Of a DNA stretch of 64,000 bases, positions 24,091 to 32,538 are shown one piece after another (position 1 is the first letter of the stretch; every line of letters begins with the position of its first letter). The position numbers and the translations under genes are program-made. Source of the DNA: Streptomyces violaceoruber (GTDB taxonomy: Bacteria > Actinomycetota > Actinomycetes > Streptomycetales > Streptomycetaceae); contig JODI01000002.1 in assembly GCA_000720805.1 (NCBI GenBank), forward strand, positions 62,001-126,000. Reading direction: 5' to 3'. A model generated the notes under the pieces. The model made no database searches, had not been told where the DNA came from, and worked only from the letters and a program-made list of their open reading frames with translations.

Positions 24091-24352
24091 TGTCGGCGGT
24101 CTTGCGGACCTGGACGTTGACCACCTCGGGCTTGATCAGGTCGTTAGGGGTGCATTCCAGGATGTCGCAGAGAGCAACGAGGGTGTCCATGCTCATCCGC
24201 TGCGGGGCTTGGGTCACCAGCCGGTAGACCTGCTCACGGGAGAGCGTGATGCCGCGTTCGGCGAGCAGCGGCACCAGATCGGAGGTCTGGAACATCTGAC
24301 GCTCGGCCATCAGCTGCCGCAGCTGCCACTGGTAGCCCATCTTCTTGATCAC
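24026..24352 (-). CDS. Small XRE (Cro/CI-type) regulator
   Basis: A 108-residue DNA-binding protein: GYQWQLRQLMAERQ, then the helix-turn-helix LLAERGITLSREQVYRLVT and MDTLVALCDILECTPNDLI, the typical end of the HTH_26/Cro-like domain, and a disordered basic tail. The GTG at 24352 overlaps the integrase stop as GTGA, so its translation is coupled to the integrase frame. Together with the zinc-ribbon gene behind it this forms a three-gene set integrase, XRE, zinc-ribbon protein. It probably controls the expression of that set. Confidence 0.85.
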   Translation of the reverse strand: MIKKMGYQWQLRQLMAERQMFQTSDLVPLLAERGITLSREQVYRLVTQAPQRMSMDTLVALCDILECTPNDLIKPEVVNVQVRKTADSETGPAPSAPRRTVIRRPGHS

Positions 24353-24804
24353 GGTGTCACGTCCCAGTAGTCGCCCAGTCGGTTCTTCAAGGAAGCCTCC
24401 AGCATGGTGTTGCGGTACTCGTTCGAGACTCCCATGTAGATCGCCGTGGCGGATGCGTGGGAATGGCCTACGTTCTCCTGTACGAACCAGGCCGGATAGC
24501 CGAATTCGGTCGCGTGTGTGATCCAGCTGTGCCGGAGACAGTGCAGGTCGAGGTCCTCGTTGAGGTCGGCGTCCCGGCGGGCGGCGACGAATGCCTCGTT
24601 GATCGACCGCGGGGACAGCCGGCCGACCCTCTCGGTGAGCCACAGAGCGGGGTGCCGCCCGGGGGAGAACTGCGGGCGGACCTCGGCCAGATAATGGTCC
24701 AAGGTGTCGGTGACCCAGTCCATCTCCGGGATCAGCAGCACAGTCCGCCGCTTTGGCGGTGCCCCCTTGCTCGACTTACCGAAACGCACCATGACGCTGC
24801 CGCC
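24349..24804 (-). pseudogene. Site-specific tyrosine integrase, 5' end lost
   Basis: Only the C-terminal ~150 residues of a phage/plasmid-type tyrosine recombinase remain. Visible are the beta-hairpin Lys region FGKSSKGAPPKRRTV, HCLRHSWITHATEFG (H-x-x-R), the later His in VGHSHASATAIYMGVS and the nucleophile Tyr in that segment. The first catalytic Arg and the whole N-terminal half are missing because the insertion-sequence remnant begins at about 24799. The frame stays open into the transposase remnant on the other strand, but that part is not integrase-like. So it was an active-type integrase cut by an insertion sequence. Confidence 0.75.
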
Positions 24805-24927
24805 TGGCTCTTCGGCTACCGCCGCCTCACCGTCCGATACCAACGAAAGGACTCGCACTTCCTTGCCTTCCTCGGCCTGGCCGCCGCCCTGACCTGCTAC
24901 AAGAAGCTCGCGAAACTTGCCACGTGA
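24799..24927 (+). pseudogene. C-terminal remnant of an IS5-type transposase
   Basis: Plus-strand frame reading AAWLFGYRRLTVRYQRKDSH, FLAFLGLAAALTC, YKKLAKLAT and a stop, the normal C-terminus of IS5-family DDE transposases (the GYRRL-x-V-R-Y-x-R motif includes the conserved late residues). Everything upstream is missing. The inverted terminal repeat ends 9 bp after the stop, at 24936. Confidence 0.75.
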
Positions 24928-24936
24928 GACAACCTC
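24876..24936 (-). repeat. Right 61-bp inverted repeat of the 4.7-kb unit
   Basis: Reverse complement of 20216-20276 with one mismatch. Its last base (24936) also supplies the third base of the stop codon of the phosphatase-like gene. Confidence 0.9.
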
Positions 24937-25388
24937 TAAGTCGTTCCGAATCGCCGTACATACCGCGCCTGCCACGGCGTCTCCACCGCGTGCCGGTCGT
25001 AGCGTGCGCGGACGTATCCGACGGCCTCCTCGGCCGGTACGCCGTCCAGGACCGCCAGACACGCCAGCGCCGTCCCCGTCCGGCCCCGGCCGCCGCCGCA
25101 GGCGACCTCCACCCGTTCACGGGGGGCGCGCTCCCAAGCCTCCGTCAGGATCACACGGGCCGCCGAGCGATCCGCGGGCAGCCGGAAGTCGGGCCAGCGG
25201 ATCCAGTGGGCCTCCCAGGAGACGTCAGGCGGCCGCTTGCCGAGCAAGTAGACGCCGTACGACGGTGGCGGCGTGCCCGGGGCGAGCGGGCGCCGCAGCC
25301 CTCGCCCCCGCACCAGCCGCCCGGAGGGCAGCCTCAGGACTCCCGGGTCCCCTTCGTTCCACCGCTCGTCGCTCTCGTCGCTCCTCAC
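24936..25388 (-). CDS. Protein-tyrosine-phosphatase-like protein
   Basis: A 150-residue protein with the cysteine-phosphatase P-loop VACGGGRGRTGTAL (C-x5-R, with Ala where His is common before the Cys), followed by a helix typical of dual-specificity phosphatases and preceded by WIRWPDFRLP (possible general-acid loop with Asp). This matches a small family of 'protein phosphatases' in Streptomyces that presumably act on phosphotyrosine or related substrates in the cytoplasm. The GTG at 25388 has no clear ribosome site. The gene ends exactly at the element border: the stop TAG is built from the TAA repeat and the outermost G of the inverted repeat. The original C-terminus may therefore have been longer. 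Confidence 0.75.
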   Translation of the reverse strand: MRSDESDERWNEGDPGVLRLPSGRLVRGRGLRRPLAPGTPPPSYGVYLLGKRPPDVSWEAHWIRWPDFRLPADRSAARVILTEAWERAPRERVEVACGGGRGRTGTALACLAVLDGVPAEEAVGYVRARYDRHAVETPWQARYVRRFGTT

Positions 25389-25645
25389 GGGACCATTCGA
25401 ACCCGGTACCGGAGTCCGGGCAACCGAATCCGCCGCGACGGTGGTCTGGAGGGCGAGCGGGTTGGGAACTGCCTTTTGCTGACTGTGTAGGAGCGTGTTC
25501 TGGCGTGCCTGAGTGAGTGTCTCGGTCGGGGCGTACGGGTGCCTCGGACGGGTGTGGGTGTTCGTCCGTCGAATGCGTGACCTTTGCCCGTGGTGGTCGT
25601 TGGGTCCGATGGAAAGATCTTCGGTTTGCGGGTGGGGGTGGCGGG
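25389..25645. other. Gap without recognised gene
   Basis: Upstream region of the phosphatase-like gene and of the transposase remnant. No convincing frame, repeat or hairpin recognised. Confidence 0.4.
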
Positions 25646-25830
25646 ATGGGCGGGGTGCGGGAGATGGCGGCGCCGTTCGTCGCCCTGGGCCCGTCGGGTG
25701 TGGCGGTCCGTGACCGGCTCAGGCAACTGACGGCCGGGGACGAGGAGGTCCTTCGCCTCGTCGGCGACCATCTGGGCGCACTGGCCTCCCGTGATCTGAG
25801 GGTGCGTTGCGCGGACGGGCTGGACCACGA
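25646..25830 (+). pseudogene. N-terminal remnant of a transposase-like protein
   Basis: Frame starting at the ATG 25646 reads PFVALGPSGVAVRDRLRQLT and EVLRLVGDHLGALASRDL then RVRCADGLDHDGR. This resembles the N-terminus of actinobacterial IS1341/IS605 OrfB-type transposases (pattern H-L-G-x-L-A-x-R-D-L-x-x-R...). The frame then runs into non-conserved Arg-rich sequence, so the gene is truncated. Family call by eye, moderate confidence. Confidence 0.4.
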
Positions 25831-26019
25831 CGGTCGGCGTCCCCGGAGCCTTACGCGCTCACGGCGCGGGCCGCGCGGCACCGTGCTGTCGCTGGAGGCC
25901 GCGGTGTTCTCGGCCGCGTCGGCGCCCGGACACCGCTGCCGGTGTCACCATCCGAGGGAGGGGGAGGAGGACACGTCGACGGACGACCTGGTCCGCGAGA
26001 GCAACGCCGAGGAGCCTTG

Positions 26020-26955
26020 ATGACCTTCCCCGCCCCGCTGACCGGTGTCGTACCGCCCGTCTGCACGCCCCTGACACCGGAACGTGAGGTGGACGTCCCG
26101 TCCCTGCTCAGGCTCGTCGACCATCTGGTGGCGGGCGGGGTGCACGGACTGTTCGTGCTGGGGTCGAGCGGTGAGGCCGCGTTCCTCCCGGACCGGCAGC
26201 GGCGGCTGGTGGTGGAGACGGTCGTCGGCCACGTGGCGGGTCAGCTCCCGGTGCTGGCCGGGGCGATCGACATGACGACACCGAGGGTCCTGGACCACGT
26301 CCGCGAGGTCACGGCGGCGGGCGCCCAGGCGGTGGTCGTCACCGCCCCCTTCTACACCCGCACCCACCCGGCCGAGATCGCCCGCCACTACCGCCTGGTC
26401 GCGGCGGGCAGCCCTGTGCCCGTCCTCGCCTACGACATCCCGACGGCCGTCCACACCAAGCTGCCCGCGGACGTGGTCCTGGACCTCGCCGGCGACGGCG
26501 TCCTGGCCGGCCTGAAGGACTCCAGCGGCGACCTGGCCGGCTTCCGCACGGTCGTCTCCGGCGTCCGCGCCCGCCCCGACCTCACCGGCTTCAGCGTGCT
26601 CACGGGCTCCGAGGTCATCGTCGACGCGGCGATGGCGGTGGGCGCGGACGGCTCGGTGCCGGGCCTCGCCAACGTCGACCCCGAGGGGTATGTCCGCCTG
26701 GACCGCCTGTGCCGCACCGGCGACCGGGACGCGGCCCGGGCCGAACAGGAGCGGCTGTGCGCCCTGTTCGGCATGGTGGGTGCCGGGGACCCCGCGCGGA
26801 TGGGCGGCAACTCGTCGGCGCTGGGAGCGTTCAAGGCGGCGCTGCATCTGCGGGGGATCATCGACTGCCCGGTGACGGCGGAGCCGCAGGTGCCGCTGTC
26901 GCCCGAGGAAGTGGAGCGGGTGGGGAAGTTCATGGCGGCGGCCGGGTTGTCGTAG
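26020..26955 (+). CDS. DapA-family aldolase (dihydrodipicolinate synthase / N-acetylneuraminate lyase type)
   Basis: A 311-residue class I aldolase with a (beta/alpha)8 barrel. Shown by FVLGSSGEAAFLPDRQRRLV (substrate-binding loop), VLAYDIPTAVHT (Tyr of the Y-x-x-P motif) and GLKDSSGD (Schiff-base Lys). The ATG at 26020 is preceded by GAGGAG. The housekeeping dapA normally sits elsewhere with dapB, so this copy may act on a sugar acid or other keto acid; no neighbouring pathway genes help. Nearest upstream is a transposase remnant, downstream the NACHT-like gene 115 bp away. Confidence 0.85.
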   Translation: MTFPAPLTGVVPPVCTPLTPEREVDVPSLLRLVDHLVAGGVHGLFVLGSSGEAAFLPDRQRRLVVETVVGHVAGQLPVLAGAIDMTTPRVLDHVREVTAAGAQAVVVTAPFYTRTHPAEIARHYRLVAAGSPVPVLAYDIPTAVHTKLPADVVLDLAGDGVLAGLKDSSGDLAGFRTVVSGVRARPDLTGFSVLTGSEVIVDAAMAVGADGSVPGLANVDPEGYVRLDRLCRTGDRDAARAEQERLCALFGMVGAGDPARMGGNSSALGAFKAALHLRGIIDCPVTAEPQVPLSPEEVERVGKFMAAAGLS

Positions 26956-27070
26956 GCGGGCGGCCGACCGGCGTGGTCCGCTGGTCCGGGCGGGTGAAAT
27001 ACCGTCGGCGCGGGACGAAAACCGCGGCCGGGAGGGAATCTCCGGGAGTTCCGCATGGAACCTCCCTCCC

Positions 27071-30000
27071 GTGAACCTCCGCCGGACGTCCTCCCCACTG
27101 ACCGAACAGGGCTACGGGCACGCCCGCACCTGGCGGGTCCGCAAGAGCCGCTGGTACTTCCCGGTCCTCGGGCTGACCGTGCTGGGCGCGTTCGCCGGGC
27201 TCTTCCTGATCAGCATGTCGCTGTTCGCGCTCGGGGGGCCGCGATGGGGGCCAACCGGGACCATCGGCTGGGCGGAGGAACGGTGCGCCAAGCACGGGCA
27301 GGCCTGCGGTCTCCTGTCCGGCGTCCTCACGCCCCTGCTCACCCTCGCCCTGGCCTCGTTCACATACCTCTTCTTCCGCTTCCGGCAGGTGAGCCGGGCC
27401 TACCTCAAGAAGGCCCAGGCGGCCCCGCTCGACCTGGTGGAGACGGCGGGCGGCATCTTCGGCCGCGTGGTCGGCCGCGACCAGTTGTGCGACGTGCTCA
27501 TGGAGGACCTGCGGGACAGCCGGTTCCGCCGCGCCAACGTGGTCGTCGGCGGCATCGGCGCGGGCAAGACCGCGCTGGTCGTGCTCCTCACACAGCGGCT
27601 GGCCCAGCGCAGGGCGGTGCCCGTCCCGCTGCGGCTGCGCGGCGTCGGGAGCGATCTCGACTTCCGGCGGTTGGCGTTCGAACGCTTCAGCCTGGAGGTG
27701 CAGGGACACATCCGCTCCGACAGCGAGGCGGAGAAGGTGTGGCGGCGGCTGTGCCAGCAGGGCCGCATCGTGGTCCTGGCGGACGGCCTCGAGGACGCCC
27801 TGACGGAGCACGACCTGGCGGAGGAGCGCGACACCGTCATCCGGATGGCGATCCGCCGCGCCAACGAGGAACGGCTCCCCCTCATCATCACCTCGCGCCC
27901 GCACGACGCGCTGCGCGGCCTGGACGCCTCGCTGAGCGACTTGGAGCCGCTCAGCGAGGAGGCGGCTCTCGCCTACATCTCCTCCGGCACCGCCTGGGAG
28001 GACCGGCAGCGGATCGACTGGATCGCGGAGAAGGCCGGGATCGCCGAGGCCCCCACCTACCTCCAGGTCGCCCGGGACCTGAACCAGGAAGGACTGCTGG
28101 AGCGGGCCCTCACCGGCCGGTTCGAGGAGGGCGTCGAGACACGCGGCGGCGACCGGGCGGCACTGCGCCTGCACCTGCTCGACACCTGGCTGAACGCCCT
28201 CGTCACCGGGCGGCTGCGCCCCCGGCTGCCGCTCGGGCAGGACGAACGCGGCGTGGCGCTGGAGTACCTCTCGGCGCTGGCCTGCGTGGGGCTGACCGAC
28301 GACTCCGCCGAGGTCCGCATCGCCGACGTCGTCGACGAGCACGATCCGGCGGCGTCCCGGTTCCCCGAGATCGTCGCGGAGCTGGCGAAGCGGGTGCAGG
28401 GCAGCCGGCTCGACATCCGGCTCGCCGCGCACTGGGGCATGAGCATGGGCCTGGTGGAACTCGGCGGCGACCGGGTGCGGTTCCAGCACAGCGTGATCCA
28501 GGCCCACCTCGGCGCCCGGTTCATGAACGCGTTGATCCATCGGGGGATGCCCGACGACCCCTTGGCGGTCGAGGGCCACTACTTCCAGAAGGCGCTGGAG
28601 AACCCGGGACGCGAGCTGCTGATCGCCCTGGTGCTGCACTCCCGTACACGCGAGGGCTCCTGCCCGCGCGCGGCGTCCACGACGGCCGACCACGCCTGGT
28701 GCCCCGTGTCCGCGGCCCGCGACCTGCTGCTGCGCGCGGCCTGCCGGGCGCAGTCGGGCATGGGCGACCAGCCGGCCGGCCGGCGCGACGACGGGGACGC
28801 CGGTACCTGCCCGGACGGCGTCAGGCCCGGACCGGCCGATCCGCGGCGTCTGTTCGCCCGCACCCTGCACACGAAGGCGCTCCAGCTGTACACCGCCGCC
28901 CTGGAGATCGACAGCGTGGACGCGGAGCCTCGTCAGCGGTGGATCGCGGAAGAACTCAGGAAGTCCTGGCCGGATCTGCGGGCGCGCGACCCGCAGAGCC
29001 TGGCCGCCGCCAAGGCGCTGCTCGTCGCCCGCCTGGGCGATGCCATGCGCGGCGTCGACCGCCGGGGCAGCCTGCGGCCGGCGTACGAAGAGCTCTTCGG
29101 CATCGGGTGCCTGGAGCCGTCGTACGGAGTGCGGGTCGGCATCGCGCAGGAGATCGGCTCGGGCGGCGACAGCGCCTTCAAGGACCTGGAGAAGCGGCTC
29201 GCCGGTCGGCCCGCCGTGGGCGGAACGGACGGCGCCGCGCCCCGGGCCGAGCCGGACCCGGCGAAGGACCGGCCACCGCCCGAGGACGTCCTGGCGCAGG
29301 ACGGCATCGCGGTGCTGCGCAGGCTGGAGGAGGAGGAACGCGAGGGCGAGGAACGCCGGGAGCGTGAGAACACGCTGTGCGCCTGGCTGGTCCCGCTGCT
29401 CGTGGGCTCGGTCACCACGCGCCGCCACCACGACACCCCGTTCGAGATCCTGGAGGGCTGGGTACGACGGGTCGGTGCCCCCGACGGCGGCGGGCCCGGC
29501 CTGGATCTCACCCTGGAGATCGCGCTGGCCCAGGGCTTCAAGTACGCGTCCAACCGCCGGGCCCGCCATCCCCACGCCCGCCCGCAGGCCCGCGAGTACC
29601 TCAGTGAGCAGGCCCGGGACATGCTCAAGCGGTCCCGTTTCTGGTTCACCCGGCTCACGCTGCTGCACGCGCTGACACTGTGGGAACTGCCCGAGTCAGG
29701 AGCGACGGCCGCCGACCTCGGCGAGCACGGGTCCCAGCCCGAGAAGCAGGTCCGTCAGTGGCTGGCGCTGCCGGACGGCACACCGCAGCATCCGTTCGTC
29801 GAGGCCGCCGCCGAGCTGTGCGTGTGGGCCCTGGCGACCCGTCGTCCGGAGCGGTTCCTGTGGATCGACGAGGCCGGGGTGTCCGCGCACGTCGGTTCCC
29901 AGCCGGCCGGCGACGGCCGGACGCGCAAGCACCAGCTGTGGATTCCGCCTTCCACCGGCTGGAGCGTCCTGCATCCGCGGGCCCAGCAGCTCCTCGCCGA

Positions 30001-30406
30001 CGTCATGCTGCTGCTGAACCTCGCCGAACGCGGCGACTGGCCCAAGGACCGGCTGCGCCGACTGCGCCGCACCGACCGGCCGGATCTGCCACCGTGCCTG
30101 ACCACGGACCGCCGCCCGCTCGCCTCGGACCGCGCCCTGGTGCGTACGGCCGCTTCCCACGCCGGTTCCAACTGCCGCGACGACTGCGCCTTCGAGCTGT
30201 GCCCCTACCCGTCGTCGGGGCGGCTGGACGGCCACCGCCCGGAGTTGTCCGAGGCGTTCTGCCGGGCGCAGTTCACCCTGCTGTCGCGGTCCCGGTCCCG
30301 GCCGCGGCCCGAGGCCGGTTGGCAGCGGGGTACGAACCTGGCCGAGCTGAGGGTGTTCTGGGAGCGGATGAGCAAGCGGGCGCAGGACGGCTTTCAGGGG
30401 CGGTGA
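27071..30406 (+). CDS. Membrane-anchored NACHT/STAND-like NTPase
   Basis: A 1111-residue protein. Two membrane segments (residues ~29-53 and ~81-103) anchor it. A P-loop domain follows: Walker A GGIGAGKT (160-167), Walker B RIVVLADGLED (232-242) and a sensor-1-like LIITSRPHD (271-279), the layout of NACHT/AAA+ STAND ATPases. Residues ~400-1111 are helical and repeat-poor, with several short Cys/His stretches; no known effector domain is visible. A Glu/Arg-rich coiled segment is at ~755-770. The GTG at 27071 begins the frame. STAND NTPases act as signalling switches, and some as anti-phage sensors; a defence role is inference only. Confidence 0.75.
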   Translation: MNLRRTSSPLTEQGYGHARTWRVRKSRWYFPVLGLTVLGAFAGLFLISMSLFALGGPRWGPTGTIGWAEERCAKHGQACGLLSGVLTPLLTLALASFTYLFFRFRQVSRAYLKKAQAAPLDLVETAGGIFGRVVGRDQLCDVLMEDLRDSRFRRANVVVGGIGAGKTALVVLLTQRLAQRRAVPVPLRLRGVGSDLDFRRLAFERFSLEVQGHIRSDSEAEKVWRRLCQQGRIVVLADGLEDALTEHDLAEERDTVIRMAIRRANEERLPLIITSRPHDALRGLDASLSDLEPLSEEAALAYISSGTAWEDRQRIDWIAEKAGIAEAPTYLQVARDLNQEGLLERALTGRFEEGVETRGGDRAALRLHLLDTWLNALVTGRLRPRLPLGQDERGVALEYLSALACVGLTDDSAEVRIADVVDEHDPAASRFPEIVAELAKRVQGSRLDIRLAAHWGMSMGLVELGGDRVRFQHSVIQAHLGARFMNALIHRGMPDDPLAVEGHYFQKALENPGRELLIALVLHSRTREGSCPRAASTTADHAWCPVSAARDLLLRAACRAQSGMGDQPAGRRDDGDAGTCPDGVRPGPADPRRLFARTLHTKALQLYTAALEIDSVDAEPRQRWIAEELRKSWPDLRARDPQSLAAAKALLVARLGDAMRGVDRRGSLRPAYEELFGIGCLEPSYGVRVGIAQEIGSGGDSAFKDLEKRLAGRPAVGGTDGAAPRAEPDPAKDRPPPEDVLAQDGIAVLRRLEEEEREGEERRERENTLCAWLVPLLVGSVTTRRHHDTPFEILEGWVRRVGAPDGGGPGLDLTLEIALAQGFKYASNRRARHPHARPQAREYLSEQARDMLKRSRFWFTRLTLLHALTLWELPESGATAADLGEHGSQPEKQVRQWLALPDGTPQHPFVEAAAELCVWALATRRPERFLWIDEAGVSAHVGSQPAGDGRTRKHQLWIPPSTGWSVLHPRAQQLLADVMLLLNLAERGDWPKDRLRRLRRTDRPDLPPCLTTDRRPLASDRALVRTAASHAGSNCRDDCAFELCPYPSSGRLDGHRPELSEAFCRAQFTLLSRSRSRPRPEAGWQRGTNLAELRVFWERMSKRAQDGFQGR

Positions 30407-30493
30407 ACGGGCCTGCCCGGCGCGGCCGTCACCGTGCTGCGGAGGGCACCCCGCAGATCCCCTTGGCCGCGACGTTCACTTGCGGCCAGGTGT

Positions 30494-31423
30494 TCACGGC
30501 CGGGCTCCCACGTCGATCCGCGGTGGTGCGGGCCACTCCTGCGACAGGCCCAGGTCGACGACGCTCCGGAGTGGTTCGCCGAACGTCCGCCCGGGCTCCT
30601 CACTCGTGAGGAACCAGCATGCGAAGTGGTCGTCGAGGACGCCCCTGCTCGACGACAGGAAGCAGGTGAACAGCGGCTGTCCGGCGATCCCGAGGCCGTG
30701 CAGTACGGCGGCTCCGGGGGCGTCGCCGAGGACGAGCCGGGCGCGGGCCCGCCTGCCCAGGGCGATGTCGGCGGCGCCTTCGAAGTAGATGGACGATTTC
30801 ATCAGCATGCCCCGGAAAGCGCAGTAGTTGACCGCGGCCACCCGCAGCGGCAGCCGCGTCTCGGGCGGGCGCTCGACCTCGATGAGCATGCCCAGCCGGC
30901 CGTCGTCCTCGTACTGGCTCGAGACGGCCCGGTCGCTCACCTGGAAGTCGAGGCTGGCCCGGTGTTTCGGCATGCCCCAGATGCCCTTGCCGCCCTTGAC
31001 CGAGATCTCGCTGCTCACCGGGAGGTCCACGACGTACTGGCCGGTGCCGAAGCTGCCGCGCAGCAGAGCGGGCAGCAGGGGCGGCGCGGGCCGGGAGCCG
31101 TGGGTGCAGGCGATGGCCACGGAGAACTCGATGTAGCGGCCGATGTCGGTGCGGGCGTAGTCGACGACGGTGACGACGAGCAGACCGCGGCCGCCGGGGA
31201 TCGCCAGCGGATGCAGTTCGCCGCCGGGCAGCAGCCGGGCGGCCGCCGCGCGGTCGACGGGGAACGCGGCCATCAGCGCGGGCGTGTCGGTGGAATCCAC
31301 CGGCAGGACGAACGGGATGCCGTCGACGAGAGCGTGCCGTCCGGCAAGTCGTCGCTGCCGGCGCGGGACCGGTGACGGTGTCGCGGACAGGACCAGCCGG
31401 GCCAGGCCCAGTGCGGGATTCAT
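30494..31423 (-). CDS. Acetoacetate decarboxylase family protein
   Basis: A 309-residue protein of the ADC superfamily. Family marks are GRYIEFSVAIACTH, the lysine/glycine region ISVKGGKGIWGMPKHRASLDF (the Lys pair corresponds in position to the Schiff-base region of ADC) and RLPLRVAAVNYCAFRGMLMKSSIYFEG. In relatives the domain decarboxylates or otherwise processes beta-keto acids or related lipids. It is the last gene of a four-gene operon and overlaps the hydrolase gene by ATGA (31420-31423), so it is likely made in equal amount. Substrate unknown; the operon suggests sterol- or lipid-like compounds. Confidence 0.8.
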   Translation of the reverse strand: MNPALGLARLVLSATPSPVPRRQRRLAGRHALVDGIPFVLPVDSTDTPALMAAFPVDRAAAARLLPGGELHPLAIPGGRGLLVVTVVDYARTDIGRYIEFSVAIACTHGSRPAPPLLPALLRGSFGTGQYVVDLPVSSEISVKGGKGIWGMPKHRASLDFQVSDRAVSSQYEDDGRLGMLIEVERPPETRLPLRVAAVNYCAFRGMLMKSSIYFEGAADIALGRRARARLVLGDAPGAAVLHGLGIAGQPLFTCFLSSSRGVLDDHFACWFLTSEEPGRTFGEPLRSVVDLGLSQEWPAPPRIDVGARP

Positions 31424-32538
31424 CGCGCCAGCTCCTCCAGGATCAGCGGATAGGTGTCCGCCGCCGCGCGGCGGCCCAGGAAGACGTCCAGGTGGCCGTA
31501 TCCGGGCAGGATGTGCAGGCTGTCGCGGCCGGGGCGGTGGCGGTGCAGGAAGTCGAAGGTGCGGCGCTGGCTCTCGGCGAGGAAGCAGCGGTTGTCCTCG
31601 CCGGCGAACAGCGCGAAGCGGGCGTCGGTCTGCGGTGTCCGGTCGGTGAAGGACGGCGGCAGGCCCTCGACCTCGCCGGTGGCCACGAGATGACCGGCCC
31701 GCACACAGGCGTCCATCTGCGCGAAGAAGGTCATGGGGACGTCGGCGAACTCGCCGCGGATCCAGTCGTGGGTGGCCTCGTCGAGGTTCGCGTGGGACCA
31801 CAGGGCCGGCCGTCCGGAGCCATAGGTGAAGCTGACCATGCGGCAGACACCGTTGCGGCACTCCCGGTGGGTGGCGCGGACGAAGCCGGCGACGCAGCGG
31901 GCGGCGAAGCCGTCGGGCCGGTCGCCCCAGGCCGGTGAGAGGTGCGGCACGACGCGGCCGACGACCGGTGCCACCTTGCTGATCTTGAACCGGGACACGG
32001 CGGGCACGACGGGATGCAGCGAGACGGCGTTGCTGACCACGGTGTCCACCTGGGGCAGCAGCCCGGCCGCAGCGGCCATCACGAACGACGTCGAGCCCTG
32101 GCAGTGCACGACCGCCTTGAGCCGGTCCGCGCCGGTGGCGGCGAGGACGTGCTCGACGGCGGCCGGATGGTCGTGGGCGGCGGCCTGGTCGAGGGTCCAG
32201 GGCATCGGGTCCAGGTCGATGGAGGCCCGCCAGTTGAGCAGCCACACGTCCCAGCCGACGTCGATGAGGGCGTCGACGAAGGTCCTGGGCAGCGGCGGCC
32301 GGAAGAGTTCGGCCCGTACGCCGGCGCCGTGCACGACCAGCACCGGGCCACGGGTCGGCGGATGCCGGCCCTGCACATGGACGACGGTCAGCGGCCGGCC
32401 GTCGCGGGCGGTGAGGGGCCGCACCTCGGTGATGTGGTCACTGCGAGTCGTGGGGCGCGTGGGCGTGCGTCGGACGGAGCCGGTCCGGGGGCCGCTGCCG
32501 CTGTGGCCGCGCGGGTTGGGTTCGGGTCGTGCGGCCAT
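31420..32538 (-). CDS. Alpha/beta hydrolase, probable Cys nucleophile
   Basis: A 372-residue alpha/beta-hydrolase. LVVHGAGV is the oxyanion region. The nucleophile elbow reads VVHCQGST, which puts Cys where most hydrolases have Ser, as in PhaC-type synthases or dienelactone hydrolases. FAGEDNRCF and GYGHLDVFLG supply the Asp and His. The ATG at 32538 has GGGAGG 9 bases ahead but overlaps the phosphoesterase gene by 101 bases; a GTG at 32424, just after that gene's stop, is a plausible alternative. It overlaps the next gene by ATGA. Role probably hydrolysis or acyl transfer on the product of the GMC oxidoreductase. Confidence 0.82.
   Translation of the reverse strand: MAARPEPNPRGHSGSGPRTGSVRRTPTRPTTRSDHITEVRPLTARDGRPLTVVHVQGRHPPTRGPVLVVHGAGVRAELFRPPLPRTFVDALIDVGWDVWLLNWRASIDLDPMPWTLDQAAAHDHPAAVEHVLAATGADRLKAVVHCQGSTSFVMAAAAGLLPQVDTVVSNAVSLHPVVPAVSRFKISKVAPVVGRVVPHLSPAWGDRPDGFAARCVAGFVRATHRECRNGVCRMVSFTYGSGRPALWSHANLDEATHDWIRGEFADVPMTFFAQMDACVRAGHLVATGEVEGLPPSFTDRTPQTDARFALFAGEDNRCFLAESQRRTFDFLHRHRPGRDSLHILPGYGHLDVFLGRRAAADTYPLILEELAR

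Larger units (their letters stand above)
20213..24939. mobile_element. 4.7-kb unit bounded by inverted insertion-sequence ends and TAA repeats
   Basis: The segment 20216-24936 (4721 bp) begins and ends with 61-bp inverted repeats that are 60/61 identical (20216-20276 and 24876-24936; outermost bases GAGGTTGTCTCACGTGG). Immediately outside both ends stands the trinucleotide TAA (20213-20215 and 24937-24939), a possible target duplication. Both ends encode the C-terminus of an IS5-like transposase (ALTCYKKLAKL, stop shortly before the end). So the unit looks like a composite structure made by two truncated, oppositely oriented insertion sequences. Inside lie the HTH_42 protein, the zinc-ribbon protein, an XRE regulator and a truncated integrase. 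No complete transposase remains. Confidence 0.7.

Noticed and set aside
28057..30235. Several long minus-strand frames inside the NACHT-like gene
   Set aside because: They are antisense frames of the 1111-residue gene with no motifs or ribosome sites.
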